Shown piece after piece: positions 43,704 through 51,536 of a stretch of DNA of 64,000 bases. Positions within the stretch are counted from its first letter, which is position 1, and each line of letters begins with the position of its first letter. A program made the translations under genes and the position numbers. Below the pieces are notes generated by a model, which saw only the letters and a list, made by a program, of their open reading frames with translations, made no database searches and was not told where the DNA came from. Source of the DNA: Pontibacterium sp049599735 (lineage in GTDB: Bacteria > Pseudomonadota > Gammaproteobacteria > Pseudomonadales > Balneatricaceae); contig JBMYOX010000005.1 of the NCBI GenBank assembly GCA_049599735.1, positions 1 through 64,000 of the forward strand. The letters run 5' to 3'.

Positions 43704-44294
43704 ATGCGCGCCGATCTGGAAATTATCAAAAACTGGGTTAAACCCGATAGCCGGGTACTGGATGTAGGTTGTGGTGATGGCGAACTGCTGCACTATCTGC
43801 AAAATCGCAAACAGGTGAGTGGTTATGGCCTGGAAAACGATCACGATAATATTACCCGCTGTATCGAAAACGGGGTTAATGTCATCGAAAAAGATATTGA
43901 TGAAGGGCTCACCGGCATCAAGAGTAACAGCTTTGATACGGTCATTATGACCCAGGCAATACAGGCGATGTATCATCCCGATCAGATTGTGGATGAGCTC
44001 TTACGTATTGGTAAAGAATGTATTGTGACGTTTCCGAATTTCGCCCACTGGCGAGCCCGGGGTTACCTGGCGTTTCGCGGCAAAATGCCCGTCTCCAAGT
44101 TCCTGCCTTATACCTGGTACAACACACCCAATATCCATTTCTGTACATTTAAAGATTTTGAAAGTCTCTGTGTCGAACGCAATATCCATATTATGGAACG
44201 GACCGTGGTGGATAATGAACACCGTGACCGCTGGTGGATTCGACTCTGGCCCAATATGCTGGGTGAAATCGCCATTTACCGGATTACACGTTAA
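43704..44294 (+). CDS. metW: Methionine biosynthesis protein MetW
   Basis: SAM-dependent methyltransferase-like protein always found beside metX; needed with MetX for homoserine acylation in several bacteria. 196 residues: SRVLDVGCGDGELLHYL glycine-rich loop, SFDTVIMTQAIQAM, and the MetW block FPNFAHWRARGYLAFRGKMP (20 residues). The ATG at 43704 gives the family start MRADLEIIKNW and follows AAGGGAG; a TTG three codons upstream is not needed. Confidence 0.96.
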   Translation: MRADLEIIKNWVKPDSRVLDVGCGDGELLHYLQNRKQVSGYGLENDHDNITRCIENGVNVIEKDIDEGLTGIKSNSFDTVIMTQAIQAMYHPDQIVDELLRIGKECIVTFPNFAHWRARGYLAFRGKMPVSKFLPYTWYNTPNIHFCTFKDFESLCVERNIHIMERTVVDNEHRDRWWIRLWPNMLGEIAIYRITR

Positions 44295-44309
44295 GAGGTC
44301 AAAACTGTG

Positions 44310-44771
44310 ATGAAAACCCTTTTTAATTTTTTTGCACGTTTATCCGTACTCGCCGCCCTGAGCGCAGGCTTAACTCTCTCCTCAGCCCAAGCGGAGCAGT
44401 TTGTCGCGTTTGATAACTACGAAATTCACTACAACGCGTTTAACAGTCGTTTTGTGACCCCCAAGGTGGCCCAGGCCAACGGATTACAGCGCAGTAAACG
44501 GCAGGCTATGGTGAATGTGTCCGTCTTAAAAGTTGAGCCTGATGGCCAGAAAAAAGCCGTAGCGGCTTTTGTATCCGGCACCGCTTCAAACCTGCTGCAA
44601 CAGACCCAGACACTGGCCTTTAAAAAGATCGATGAAGGCAAAGCGATTTACTACATCGGCCAGTTTGGCTTCAGCGATGATATGATGGTGCGCATCGACC
44701 TTCAGGTGCAGCCCGACCCGAATAAAGCGGCTTATACACTGAAACTGGAACAGCGTTTTTACGCCGACTAG
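44310..44771 (+). CDS. DUF4426 periplasmic protein
   Basis: 153 residues of unknown function. A clear signal peptide (MKTLFNFFARLSVLAALSAGLTL in part, cleaved near SSAQA-EQF) precedes a beta-rich domain with YEIHYNAFNSRFVTPKVAQA and YIGQFGFSDDMMVRIDLQVQ (two blocks). ATG 44310 is preferred over the adjacent GTG 44307; GAGG lies upstream. Conserved between metW and rdgB in Pseudomonas-like genomes, which may hint at an envelope function co-expressed with this block. Confidence 0.87.
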   Translation: MKTLFNFFARLSVLAALSAGLTLSSAQAEQFVAFDNYEIHYNAFNSRFVTPKVAQANGLQRSKRQAMVNVSVLKVEPDGQKKAVAAFVSGTASNLLQQTQTLAFKKIDEGKAIYYIGQFGFSDDMMVRIDLQVQPDPNKAAYTLKLEQRFYAD

Positions 44772-44788
44772 TAGCGGTTTTACGTATT

Positions 44789-44825
44789 AAGGTGCGACTT
44801 GTTTATTCAGGCCGCGCCTTTTTTA
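44789..44825 (+). terminator. Probable terminator after the DUF4426 gene
   Basis: AAGGTGCG and CGCGCCTT form an 8-bp stem with one T-G pair, a 16-nt loop and a T-run. Located 18 bp past the stop and just before rdgB. Confidence 0.55.
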
Positions 44826-44843
44826 GTTTTTAAGAGGTTTCAG

Positions 44844-45449
44844 ATGATCACTAAAATTGTGCTTGCCAGCGGTAATAAAGGCAAACTGCGGGAATTTAAT
44901 CAGGTACTGGGTCAGCTTAATACCGAGGTATTGCCCCAGTCGGATTTTCAGGTAAGTGATGCGGATGAAACCGGTCTGAGCTTTGTTGAAAATGCCATTT
45001 TAAAAGCCCGTCACGCCGCCTCTGCCACCGGATTGCCTGCACTGGCGGATGACTCCGGGCTGGAAGTTGATGCGCTTCAGGGTGCACCCGGTATCTATTC
45101 CGCCCGCTTCTCAGGTGAAGGGGCAACCGATGCCCGTAATAACGCAGCATTACTAAAGCAACTGGATGGCCTGCCGCCTGCTCAGCGCACGGCTCGCTTT
45201 CGCTGTGTACTGGTGTTTATGCGCCATGCCAATGATCCTACCCCGCTAATCTGCCAGGGCACCTGGGAAGGGGAAATTCTGACCGCTATCCAGGGTGAGA
45301 ACGGTTTTGGTTATGACCCGCTCTTCCTGATTCCTGAACTGGGCAAAACCTCGGCAGAACTGCCCCCTGAGCAAAAAAACACACTCAGCCACCGGGGTCA
45401 GGCTGTCGCTCAGCTGGTTGCGCACATTCAGCCCTATCTGAAAGGTTAA
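44844..45449 (+). CDS. rdgB: XTP/dITP pyrophosphatase RdgB
   Basis: House-cleaning NTPase removing dITP, XTP and dHAPTP. 201 residues from ATG 44844, chosen for AAGAGG upstream and the family start MITKIVLASGNKGKLREF. Conserved ADDSGLEVDALQGAPGIYSA (20 residues), RCVLVFMRH, and GFGYDPLFLIPELGKTSAEL (20 residues) with SHRGQA at the end. It is 8 bp before hemW and forms the usual rdgB-hemW pair. Confidence 0.97.
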   Translation: MITKIVLASGNKGKLREFNQVLGQLNTEVLPQSDFQVSDADETGLSFVENAILKARHAASATGLPALADDSGLEVDALQGAPGIYSARFSGEGATDARNNAALLKQLDGLPPAQRTARFRCVLVFMRHANDPTPLICQGTWEGEILTAIQGENGFGYDPLFLIPELGKTSAELPPEQKNTLSHRGQAVAQLVAHIQPYLKG

Positions 45450-45457
45450 GCCAAACA

Positions 45458-46600
45458 ATGAATGCCCTGGTGCTGCCGCCTTTGAGCCTCTATATCCATA
45501 TACCCTGGTGTGTGCGTAAGTGCCCTTACTGTGACTTTAATTCACATGCGGTACGGGAAGAGATACCAGAAGATCTCTATATCAACACACTGCTGGCAGA
45601 CCTTGATCAGGAGCTGACTTTACTGCCATCCCGGCCACTACAGAGCATCTTTATCGGGGGTGGCACACCCAGCCTGTTCTCAGCCAAAGCCATAGGCCGG
45701 TTACTTGAGCAGGTTGAAAAGCGTATTAACTTTGATCCCGCTATCGAAATCACCATGGAAGCCAACCCGGGTACCTTTGAGCAGGATAAATTCCGGGATT
45801 ACCGGGCGGCAGGCATCAACCGGCTGTCACTGGGCATTCAGAGCTTTAATGATCAACAGCTTCAGGCGCTGGGCCGTATTCATAACGGTGCCGATGCAAT
45901 CACCGCGGCGGGGCTGGCTCGCCAGTTATTCGACAATATCAACTTAGATTTAATGCACGGCTTACCGGGTCAAAGCACTCAGCAGGCACTGGACGATCTG
46001 CAGCAGGCCCAAGCGTTATCACCGGATCACTTATCCTGGTATCAGCTGACCATCGAGCCTAATACTGAATTTCACGCCCGTCCGCCTAATTTGCCTGTGG
46101 ATGAAACTTTATGGGCCATTCAGGAAGCCGGTCAGCAATATCTGGCCGATAATCATTATCAACAGTACGAAATTTCAGCCTATGCACAGCCCCGCAGGCA
46201 AGCCCGCCATAATATCAACTACTGGCAGTTTGGCGACTACATCGGCATAGGCGCCGGTGCACATGGCAAATTAACCTGTTCTGATGGCAATATAGAGCGG
46301 CGCTGGAAACAAAAACAACCCAAAGCTTATATGCAGGCAGAAACTCGCTTGGGCGGCTGCGAACCCCTGGAAGCCCGTGGCCTGCCTTTTGAGTTTATGC
46401 TCAATGCTCTGCGCCTGACTGAGGGGGTGCATAGTTCATATTTTGAAGCCCGTACCGGTCTGGGGCTTGAGGCTATAGCGCCGGTATTGATCAAAGCCCG
46501 CAAGATGGGTCTGATGGTTGAAGACCAACAGCGCCTGGCACCTACTCAGCAGGGACGCTTATTTCTGAATAACCTGCTGGAATTGTTTTTGGAGGATTAG
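45458..46600 (+). CDS. hemW: Heme chaperone HemW (radical SAM)
   Basis: Radical-SAM protein now viewed as a heme chaperone rather than a coproporphyrinogen oxidase. 380 residues. Cluster cysteines Cys18, Cys22 and Cys25 in CVRKCPYCDF; the residue after the third Cys pair is Phe, not the fourth Cys of HemN. The heme-related HNxxYW motif is present as HNINYW at 251-256. GGGTPS and EANPGTF follow the family. The C-terminal winged-helix-like domain is intact. It ends the conserved yggS-to-hemW block; the next gene is the accessory methyltransferase. Confidence 0.96.
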   Translation: MNALVLPPLSLYIHIPWCVRKCPYCDFNSHAVREEIPEDLYINTLLADLDQELTLLPSRPLQSIFIGGGTPSLFSAKAIGRLLEQVEKRINFDPAIEITMEANPGTFEQDKFRDYRAAGINRLSLGIQSFNDQQLQALGRIHNGADAITAAGLARQLFDNINLDLMHGLPGQSTQQALDDLQQAQALSPDHLSWYQLTIEPNTEFHARPPNLPVDETLWAIQEAGQQYLADNHYQQYEISAYAQPRRQARHNINYWQFGDYIGIGAGAHGKLTCSDGNIERRWKQKQPKAYMQAETRLGGCEPLEARGLPFEFMLNALRLTEGVHSSYFEARTGLGLEAIAPVLIKARKMGLMVEDQQRLAPTQQGRLFLNNLLELFLED

Positions 46601-46776
46601 TAAGACACCGGATGTGTTTTGGGCGAGCTGTCAGCATATTTTTTATAAGTATCCATCCTTTCCATCAATGCAGTAAAGTTATCTTTAATCAACTGCAACA
46701 TAAATAAACCTACAAATCAACTAGTTAAGACTTATACGACAGTCTCAACCCCGACCCCAGGGGAGAATCAAGAGGC

Positions 46777-46804
46777 TTGACATGTAAATATATACAGCTA
46801 TATT
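46777..46804 (+). promoter_or_regulatory. Strong promoter of the methyltransferase with an operator-like spacer
   Basis: A perfect -35 TTGACA (46777-46782) and -10 TATATT (46799-46804) are 16 bp apart. The spacer holds the near-palindrome TGTAAATATATACA (46783-46796; arms TGTA and TACA). A repressor bound there would block RNA polymerase. The methyltransferase itself carries an N-terminal helix-turn-helix that could be the ligand; this is inference. Confidence 0.7.
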
Positions 46805-46839
46805 GGTACTTATTATAGGTTTCGCAAAGGAAACTCTCA

Positions 46840-48261
46840 ATGAGTACCGAAATCACCATCAAAGAAGCAGCTCAAGAACTCGATATCAGCGTGCAGCGTG
46901 TTAGAACATTGTGCCGCCAAGGCGACTTAAATGCGCGAAAGTTAAGCGGTTCATGGGTGATAGAGCAAGCAAGCCTTAACCGATATGGTCTTAAAACAGC
47001 ACACACTATTGCCGAAGATCACCCCGCATATTTCGTAAATAATACTAAACCACTAGCTTTGAGTTTCTTCTCTGGCGCAATGGGGCTTGACCTTGGAATA
47101 GAAAAGGCCGGGTTCGATATACGTCTAGCATGTGAGATAGATAAGTTCTGCAGACAAACCATTGCACTGAATAAACCACAAACTGCGCTACTCACAGATA
47201 TAAATAACTACAGCGCCGAAGATATTAGACGCGAAGCGGGACTCAGTAATAGCGATGAAATTGATTTAATTATGGGTGGCCCACCCTGCCAAGCATTTAG
47301 TACTGCGGGCAATAGGAAAGGCTTTAACGATGAACGTGGAAACGTATTTTTAAAATACTTGGAGTTATGTTTAGAGTTAAAACCCAAGTATTTTGTAATT
47401 GAAAATGTACGTGGGCTTTTATCTTGCCCCATGGAGCATCGGCCACATGAACAAAGAAGTCAGGAATATCCTGATCTCAGCGAAGATGAATTAAAAGGTG
47501 GCGCGCTAAACTTTATAATAAATCGCTTGGAAAACTCAGGTTACGGTTACTCTTTTAATTTATATAATTCTGCAAATTTCGGTACACCTCAAATTAGAGA
47601 GAGAGTAATTATTATTTGCTCTCGCGATGGAAAACCACCTCCATTTCTTATACCTACACATTCTGAGACAGGTGAATACGGCTTGCCAAAGTGGAATCCA
47701 GTAAAGCGATGTATTTCTAAACTAACCAGACATGACCATCTTACTTTTCCGGAAAAAAGACTAAAATATTACCGATTGCTAGGCCCCGGTGAAAACTGGA
47801 AAAACCTCCCAAAAGAATTACAAAAAGAAGCCATGGGAAAGTCATTTTTTTCTGGAGGTGGAAAAACAGGTTTTCTACGTCGCTTAGCATGGGATAAGCC
47901 TTCACCGACATTGGTGACCCATCCAGCTATGCCAGCTACAGACCTTGCTCACCCAGAAGAAGATAGACCTCTATCTGTACAAGAATACAAACGGATTCAA
48001 GAATTTCCTGACACGTGGGAGCTAGCTGGCCCAATTATTCAGCAGTATAAACAAATAGGTAATGCCGTACCTATCAGTCTGGGATGCGCTGTTGGCGTAT
48101 TGATATTTAATTTATTAAACGATATTGAAATCATTCAACACGAAGGCTTCAAATATTCACGTTATAAATATACAACTGATTCAGAATGGAAAGAACAATT
48201 CCAAAAATTGGTTGATAGCCATAAGTGTAAAGCAGATCAGCAAGAACTCGGGTTTGGATAA
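46840..48261 (+). CDS. Type II DNA (cytosine-5) methyltransferase with N-terminal helix-turn-helix
   Basis: Protects host DNA by methylating cytosine in an unknown site. 473 residues. Residues 4-50 form an excisionase/MerR-like helix-turn-helix (TIKEAAQELDISVQRVRTLC). The C5-methyltransferase motifs follow: I SFFSGAMGLDLG (75-86), IV GGPPCQ with catalytic Cys150, VI ENV at 188-190, VIII QIRER at 251-255, a target-recognition region about 262-380, and X IGNAVP at 406-411. The fused HTH suggests autogenous repression at the promoter spacer. RBS AAAGGAAA precedes ATG 46840. A convergent endonuclease gene follows. Low-GC codon use suggests acquisition by transfer. Confidence 0.93.
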   Translation: MSTEITIKEAAQELDISVQRVRTLCRQGDLNARKLSGSWVIEQASLNRYGLKTAHTIAEDHPAYFVNNTKPLALSFFSGAMGLDLGIEKAGFDIRLACEIDKFCRQTIALNKPQTALLTDINNYSAEDIRREAGLSNSDEIDLIMGGPPCQAFSTAGNRKGFNDERGNVFLKYLELCLELKPKYFVIENVRGLLSCPMEHRPHEQRSQEYPDLSEDELKGGALNFIINRLENSGYGYSFNLYNSANFGTPQIRERVIIICSRDGKPPPFLIPTHSETGEYGLPKWNPVKRCISKLTRHDHLTFPEKRLKYYRLLGPGENWKNLPKELQKEAMGKSFFSGGGKTGFLRRLAWDKPSPTLVTHPAMPATDLAHPEEDRPLSVQEYKRIQEFPDTWELAGPIIQQYKQIGNAVPISLGCAVGVLIFNLLNDIEIIQHEGFKYSRYKYTTDSEWKEQFQKLVDSHKCKADQQELGFG

Positions 48262-48272
48262 CCCGAGTTTTT
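48245..48272 (+). terminator. Terminator of the methyltransferase, overlapping its stop codon
   Basis: AACTCGGGTT and AACCCGAGTT make a perfect 10-bp stem with a 5-nt loop, followed by TTT. The TAA stop at 48259-48261 lies partly in the loop. It separates the methyltransferase from the convergent endonuclease, whose stop is at 48278. Confidence 0.85.
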
Positions 48273-48277
48273 ATAAC

Positions 48278-49009
48278 TCATTTCCATGGATTTTCTTTTT
48301 CGACAGCTAAACACGCAGGATTATTTGCGAGGGTAGTCTGAACAAAGCTTATGAAAGAGTCTTCCGACAGTACTGTAGTACCACAAATTTCATTTAAGGA
48401 GGCCCACATGTATTCAATTCTGTTGGCCTTAATTCGAAACCATTTCTCTATTTGAGTTCCATTTCTAACAGCACTGCTTGAGCTATTTTCAGAATTACTG
48501 CGATTTTTAATCTGGAGAAGCCGACCGTCTTCATGCACAAAATCAACAGACTTAACTGTTTCTCCCCAAGCACAATGCCATTTATGAGCTTCTAGATTAT
48601 CGGCCAAATACTCTTCGAGGATTAGACCAAGAATGTTTTCTGCAGACATTCCCAGACGATGCGCGTAATTTATTCTATTGAGATCACCTCCTGTAAGCAC
48701 TGATATCCTCGCGCCAATGATCGTTTCTATAATGGGGTCAGAAACGGTGCCTGGAGGATTGGAAGTTCTTTGGCTTGCCCTTCCATCTTTGCCTCTTTGA
48801 TATTTCAGAAGCCATTTCCTAATTGCGCTATTTTGATCGTCATTATTACCGCCAATATTTCCTGGCACCCTGTTTAAGTCACTAACGATTGCGCTAAAAA
48901 CAACCGATGCTCCGCCTTCCCACTGGATATTACACTCCTCAGCGATTTGTCTGGCAATAGTAATAGACTCTTCTCTACCTAGATTTTCTATAGCTTGTCT
49001 TAACTTCAA
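48278..49009 (-). CDS. Type II restriction endonuclease, PD-(D/E)XK type, SinI-like
   Basis: Predicted partner nuclease of the convergent cytosine methyltransferase. 243 residues if started at TTG 49009, which has GGAGG 5 bp upstream; a TTG four codons earlier has no ribosome-binding site. Catalytic pattern: Glu132-Glu133 in LGLILEEYL, Asp156 in SVDFVHEDG and Gln166-x-Lys168 in LLQIKNR, a PD-(D/E)XK core with Gln. The sequence NRSNSENSSSSAVRNGT and the HCAWGE block remind me of the SinI family (GGWCC cutters), but this is from memory and only moderately sure. No controller-protein gene is present. Confidence 0.75.
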   Translation of the reverse strand: MKLRQAIENLGREESITIARQIAEECNIQWEGGASVVFSAIVSDLNRVPGNIGGNNDDQNSAIRKWLLKYQRGKDGRASQRTSNPPGTVSDPIIETIIGARISVLTGGDLNRINYAHRLGMSAENILGLILEEYLADNLEAHKWHCAWGETVKSVDFVHEDGRLLQIKNRSNSENSSSSAVRNGTQIEKWFRIKANRIEYMWASLNEICGTTVLSEDSFISFVQTTLANNPACLAVEKENPWK

Positions 49010-49160
49010 TTTCGCCTCCAATACTCGATTAAGTGAACTGCGAAGCTATTCATAAATATAGGGATATATATTATCCACAAAGCAAAACGGAGTCATCTGA
49101 GTCTGGTATTCAGGGTGCGGTTTTTAACCAGAATAAAATCCGAAAACTAAGGGTTTTAGA

Positions 49161-49178
49161 ACTTATACACAATCTCAA
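49161..49178 (+). repeat. Right copy of the island-flanking imperfect direct repeat
   Basis: ACTTATACACAATCTCAA matches the sequence at 46730-46748 (ACTTATACGACAGTCTCAA) with one gap and one mismatch. It ends 8 bp from the stop of the HAD hydrolase gene. Confidence 0.5.
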
Positions 49179-49186
49179 TACTTAAG

Positions 49187-49906
49187 CTAAATAGTTAAAC
49201 GGTTTTTTGCCAGCTCATTAATTTCAGCGACGGCCTGTGGAATATCACTTAAACAATGCACAGTCCGGGTTGCCTGGGCTGCATGTTTATCGCCGTTCAA
49301 ATTAACCCATATTGTCCACAAGCCCAGATTCGCAGCGCCTTCTATATCATGAACGGGATTATCGCCGATGTGGATAACCTGTTCCGGCCTGAGTTTTACA
49401 TGATGCAGCATCTGCTCAAACATCAGCGGGTGCGGTTTTTCCTGCCCCACCTGATCGGCACTGAACTGGAAATCAAAGTAATCACCCAAGCCTACCCGGT
49501 GAATATCGGCGTTACCGTTGCTCAAAGCTCCAATACGATAACCCTGTGCATGTAAGTTTTTAATCATTACCATGGCATGTTCAAAAAAACTGACCTGCTG
49601 GCGGGCCTCCAGAAACACCTTAAAGGCTTCCAGTGCCAGCACTTCGGCTTCGGCCTGTGTATAACCTGCCGCTAAGAGCCCCTGTTCAAGCACTTTTAAA
49701 CGGATTTGTGTCACGCTGTGGGCAATTTCAGGGTATTGTGCCAGCACTTCTGTCCGTAACCGGGCCAGATCATGCACACTGTATAAGCGGGTAAAAGCCG
49801 ATGCGTTCTGTGACAGCCATTCAAACAGGCTGTAGTTCGCCCGCTTCACCACCGGATGCACGGCCCAGAGGGTATCATCCAGGTCAAAGGTAATACATTT
49901 AATCAT
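49187..49906 (-). CDS. yigB: HAD-superfamily hydrolase, YigB-like
   Basis: Haloacid-dehalogenase-type phosphatase; YigB of E. coli is an FMN/5-amino-6-ribitylaminouracil phosphatase, but substrate here is not proven. 239 residues. Nucleophile Asp8 and Asp10 in FDLDDTLW, Thr/Ser motif II in GALSNGN, and motif IV HIGDNPVHDIEGA. The ATG at 49906 (MIKCITFDLDD) overlaps the xerC stop by 8 bp; an earlier ATG at 49939 would add 11 residues before the HAD strand. Last gene of the lptM-to-yigB operon, a conserved order. Confidence 0.9.
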   Translation of the reverse strand: MIKCITFDLDDTLWAVHPVVKRANYSLFEWLSQNASAFTRLYSVHDLARLRTEVLAQYPEIAHSVTQIRLKVLEQGLLAAGYTQAEAEVLALEAFKVFLEARQQVSFFEHAMVMIKNLHAQGYRIGALSNGNADIHRVGLGDYFDFQFSADQVGQEKPHPLMFEQMLHHVKLRPEQVIHIGDNPVHDIEGAANLGLWTIWVNLNGDKHAAQATRTVHCLSDIPQAVAEINELAKNRLTI

Positions 49907-50804
49907 CTTTTTTATGCGCTCTGGGATGTGACTGTTCATAGACGTCCATCAGATGCTGGAAGTCCAGATGAGTATAAATTTGTGTGGTGGAAATATCCGC
50001 ATGGCCCAGTAATTCCTGCACCGCCCGCAGATCCTGACTGGATTCCAGCAGATGACTGGCAAAACTATGACGCAGACGGTGTGGATAAACCCGCCCCTGC
50101 ACACCCAGGCGTTTTCCCCAGTGTTCAAAACGCTGCTCGACCGTCCTGACACTGATACGTGTTGCCCGGTTACTGACAAAGAGTGCGGTTTCCAGTGCCC
50201 CTGCCAGCTGACCCCGCACCGCCAGCCAGCGCTCCAGTGCCTTTATTGCTTTACTGCCCACCGGTAACATGCGGCTTTTTTGTCCTTTACCGGTAACCAC
50301 CAGGGAGGCATCCTGCCAGTCCAGATCATTCAGGTTTAAACTGACCAGCTCAGACAAACGTAAACCTGAGGAGTAAATCAGCTCCAGCATAGCGCTGTCT
50401 CGGGCTGACACGGCATCAGTGACCGGAATGTCCAGTAAGCGGGTCATCTGGTCTACATCCAGGGTTTGTGGCAATTTACGCGGCGATTTAGGGGCCTGAA
50501 CCCCTAGCGCCGGGTTCTGCTCTACCAAAGACTCACGGGTAAGGTATTTATAAAAGCTGCGTACGGCGGATAACATACGCTGGATACTGCTGCCTGAGAG
50601 CCCGTTACGGTGCAGAAAAGCGGCAAACTGACGAACATCGTTGCTTTTTAATGACGACCAACGGTTTATCCGGCTGTCATCCATAAAAGCGACCAGCCGT
50701 TCCAGATCCCGCTGGTAGTTCTTCAGGGTATGAGGTGAATACTGACGCTCAGCCGCCAGATAAGCGAGGAACTGATCAAGCAGCCGCATTTGTAGCTCAG
50801 GCAT
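49899..50804 (-). CDS. xerC: Tyrosine recombinase XerC
   Basis: Chromosome-dimer resolution at dif with XerD and FtsK. 301 residues: N-terminal SAM-like core-binding domain (about 1-90) and catalytic domain with Arg149, Lys173, His242, Arg245, His268 and nucleophile Tyr277 (SSGLRLSEL, HRLRHSFASHLL, LGHADISTTQIYTH). The complete pentad and the dapF-DUF484-xerC context show it is the housekeeping enzyme and not a phage integrase. AGAGGGGAGG precedes the ATG. Confidence 0.97.
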   Translation of the reverse strand: MPELQMRLLDQFLAYLAAERQYSPHTLKNYQRDLERLVAFMDDSRINRWSSLKSNDVRQFAAFLHRNGLSGSSIQRMLSAVRSFYKYLTRESLVEQNPALGVQAPKSPRKLPQTLDVDQMTRLLDIPVTDAVSARDSAMLELIYSSGLRLSELVSLNLNDLDWQDASLVVTGKGQKSRMLPVGSKAIKALERWLAVRGQLAGALETALFVSNRATRISVRTVEQRFEHWGKRLGVQGRVYPHRLRHSFASHLLESSQDLRAVQELLGHADISTTQIYTHLDFQHLMDVYEQSHPRAHKKDD

Positions 50805-50840
50805 AATCCTCCCCTCTGCTTAACCTGTCATAGAACGGAT

Positions 50841-51536
50841 TCAGGCCGCCTGATGCAGAATACGTGAAAGTACCCGGCTCAGTACTTCACCCACATAACT
50901 CAGAAATACCGTGCCTTGAGCACTGTGAAAATAACCCGCTTCATAACTGCCTATCGCCAGCAACCCCAAAGTTTCACCCTGCACCAGAGGCACTACCGCC
51001 GCAGACTGAACACGTACCGCTTTATCCGCAAAGATAAAGGCATTCTGTTCCTCTGAAAGCTGGCCACAGCAAGGCAGATTAGTCTCCACCAGCGGTGTTA
51101 CCGGGCCTAACTGACGCGGGTCCACAAGTTGCATCGTATTGATATCCATCGATGCCTGGCTGAAGAGCAGTAAAGCGGTACAGTCACCATGAAAATCACC
51201 ACAAAGGCTTTCATCCACGGCAACCGCCAGGTCATCCAGTGTCAGGCATTCCAGCAGTGCCAGTACCATACGCCGGGTCTTATCAAATTGCAGATCGTTA
51301 TAGCGGGCTGACTCCACAATATCGGCCAGGTGTTTATCCATCTTCCGGTTTCGTTCCCGCAGCAGGGAAGTCTGACGTTCAACCAGTGAAACCGCATGGC
51401 CACTTTCATGGGGCACATTCAGCGTGGTCAGTAGCTGCATATGATCAGTGAAAAATTCCGGATGTCTGGCCAGATAATCGGCAACCTGGGCTTCACTGAC
51501 TTCGTTACTCATGGACAATACAGCCTCGTTACTCAT
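50841..51536 (-). CDS. DUF484 (GAF-like) protein
   Basis: 231-residue protein of the DUF484 family, always between dapF and xerC in Pseudomonas-like bacteria; function unknown. Seen: VADYLARHPEFFTDHMQLL, HAVSLVERQTSLLRERNRK with a coiled coil (about 48-75), then a GAF-like fold to VPLVQGETLGLLAIGS and YFHSAQGTVFLSYVGEVLSR (20 residues). The first ATG overlaps the dapF stop as ATGA. An in-frame second ATG eight codons later is preceded by a partial duplicate of the start region. Confidence 0.87.
   Translation of the reverse strand: MSNEAVLSMSNEVSEAQVADYLARHPEFFTDHMQLLTTLNVPHESGHAVSLVERQTSLLRERNRKMDKHLADIVESARYNDLQFDKTRRMVLALLECLTLDDLAVAVDESLCGDFHGDCTALLLFSQASMDINTMQLVDPRQLGPVTPLVETNLPCCGQLSEEQNAFIFADKAVRVQSAAVVPLVQGETLGLLAIGSYEAGYFHSAQGTVFLSYVGEVLSRVLSRILHQAA

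Larger units (their letters stand above)
46730..49178. mobile_element. Probable restriction-modification island with flanking direct repeats
   Basis: A convergent methyltransferase-endonuclease pair is bounded on the left by ACTTATACGACAGTCTCAA (46730-46748) and on the right by ACTTATACACAATCTCAA (49161-49178), differing by one gap and one substitution. The interior is visibly richer in A/T than flanking genes. It sits between hemW and the HAD-xerC-dapF block. No transposase or integrase is inside, so the route of entry is unknown. Confidence 0.45.

Noticed and set aside
49899..50804. Tyrosine recombinase as a phage or island integrase for the neighbouring restriction island
   Set aside because: It is the housekeeping XerC in its conserved dapF-DUF484-xerC setting and lies outside the flanking repeats.
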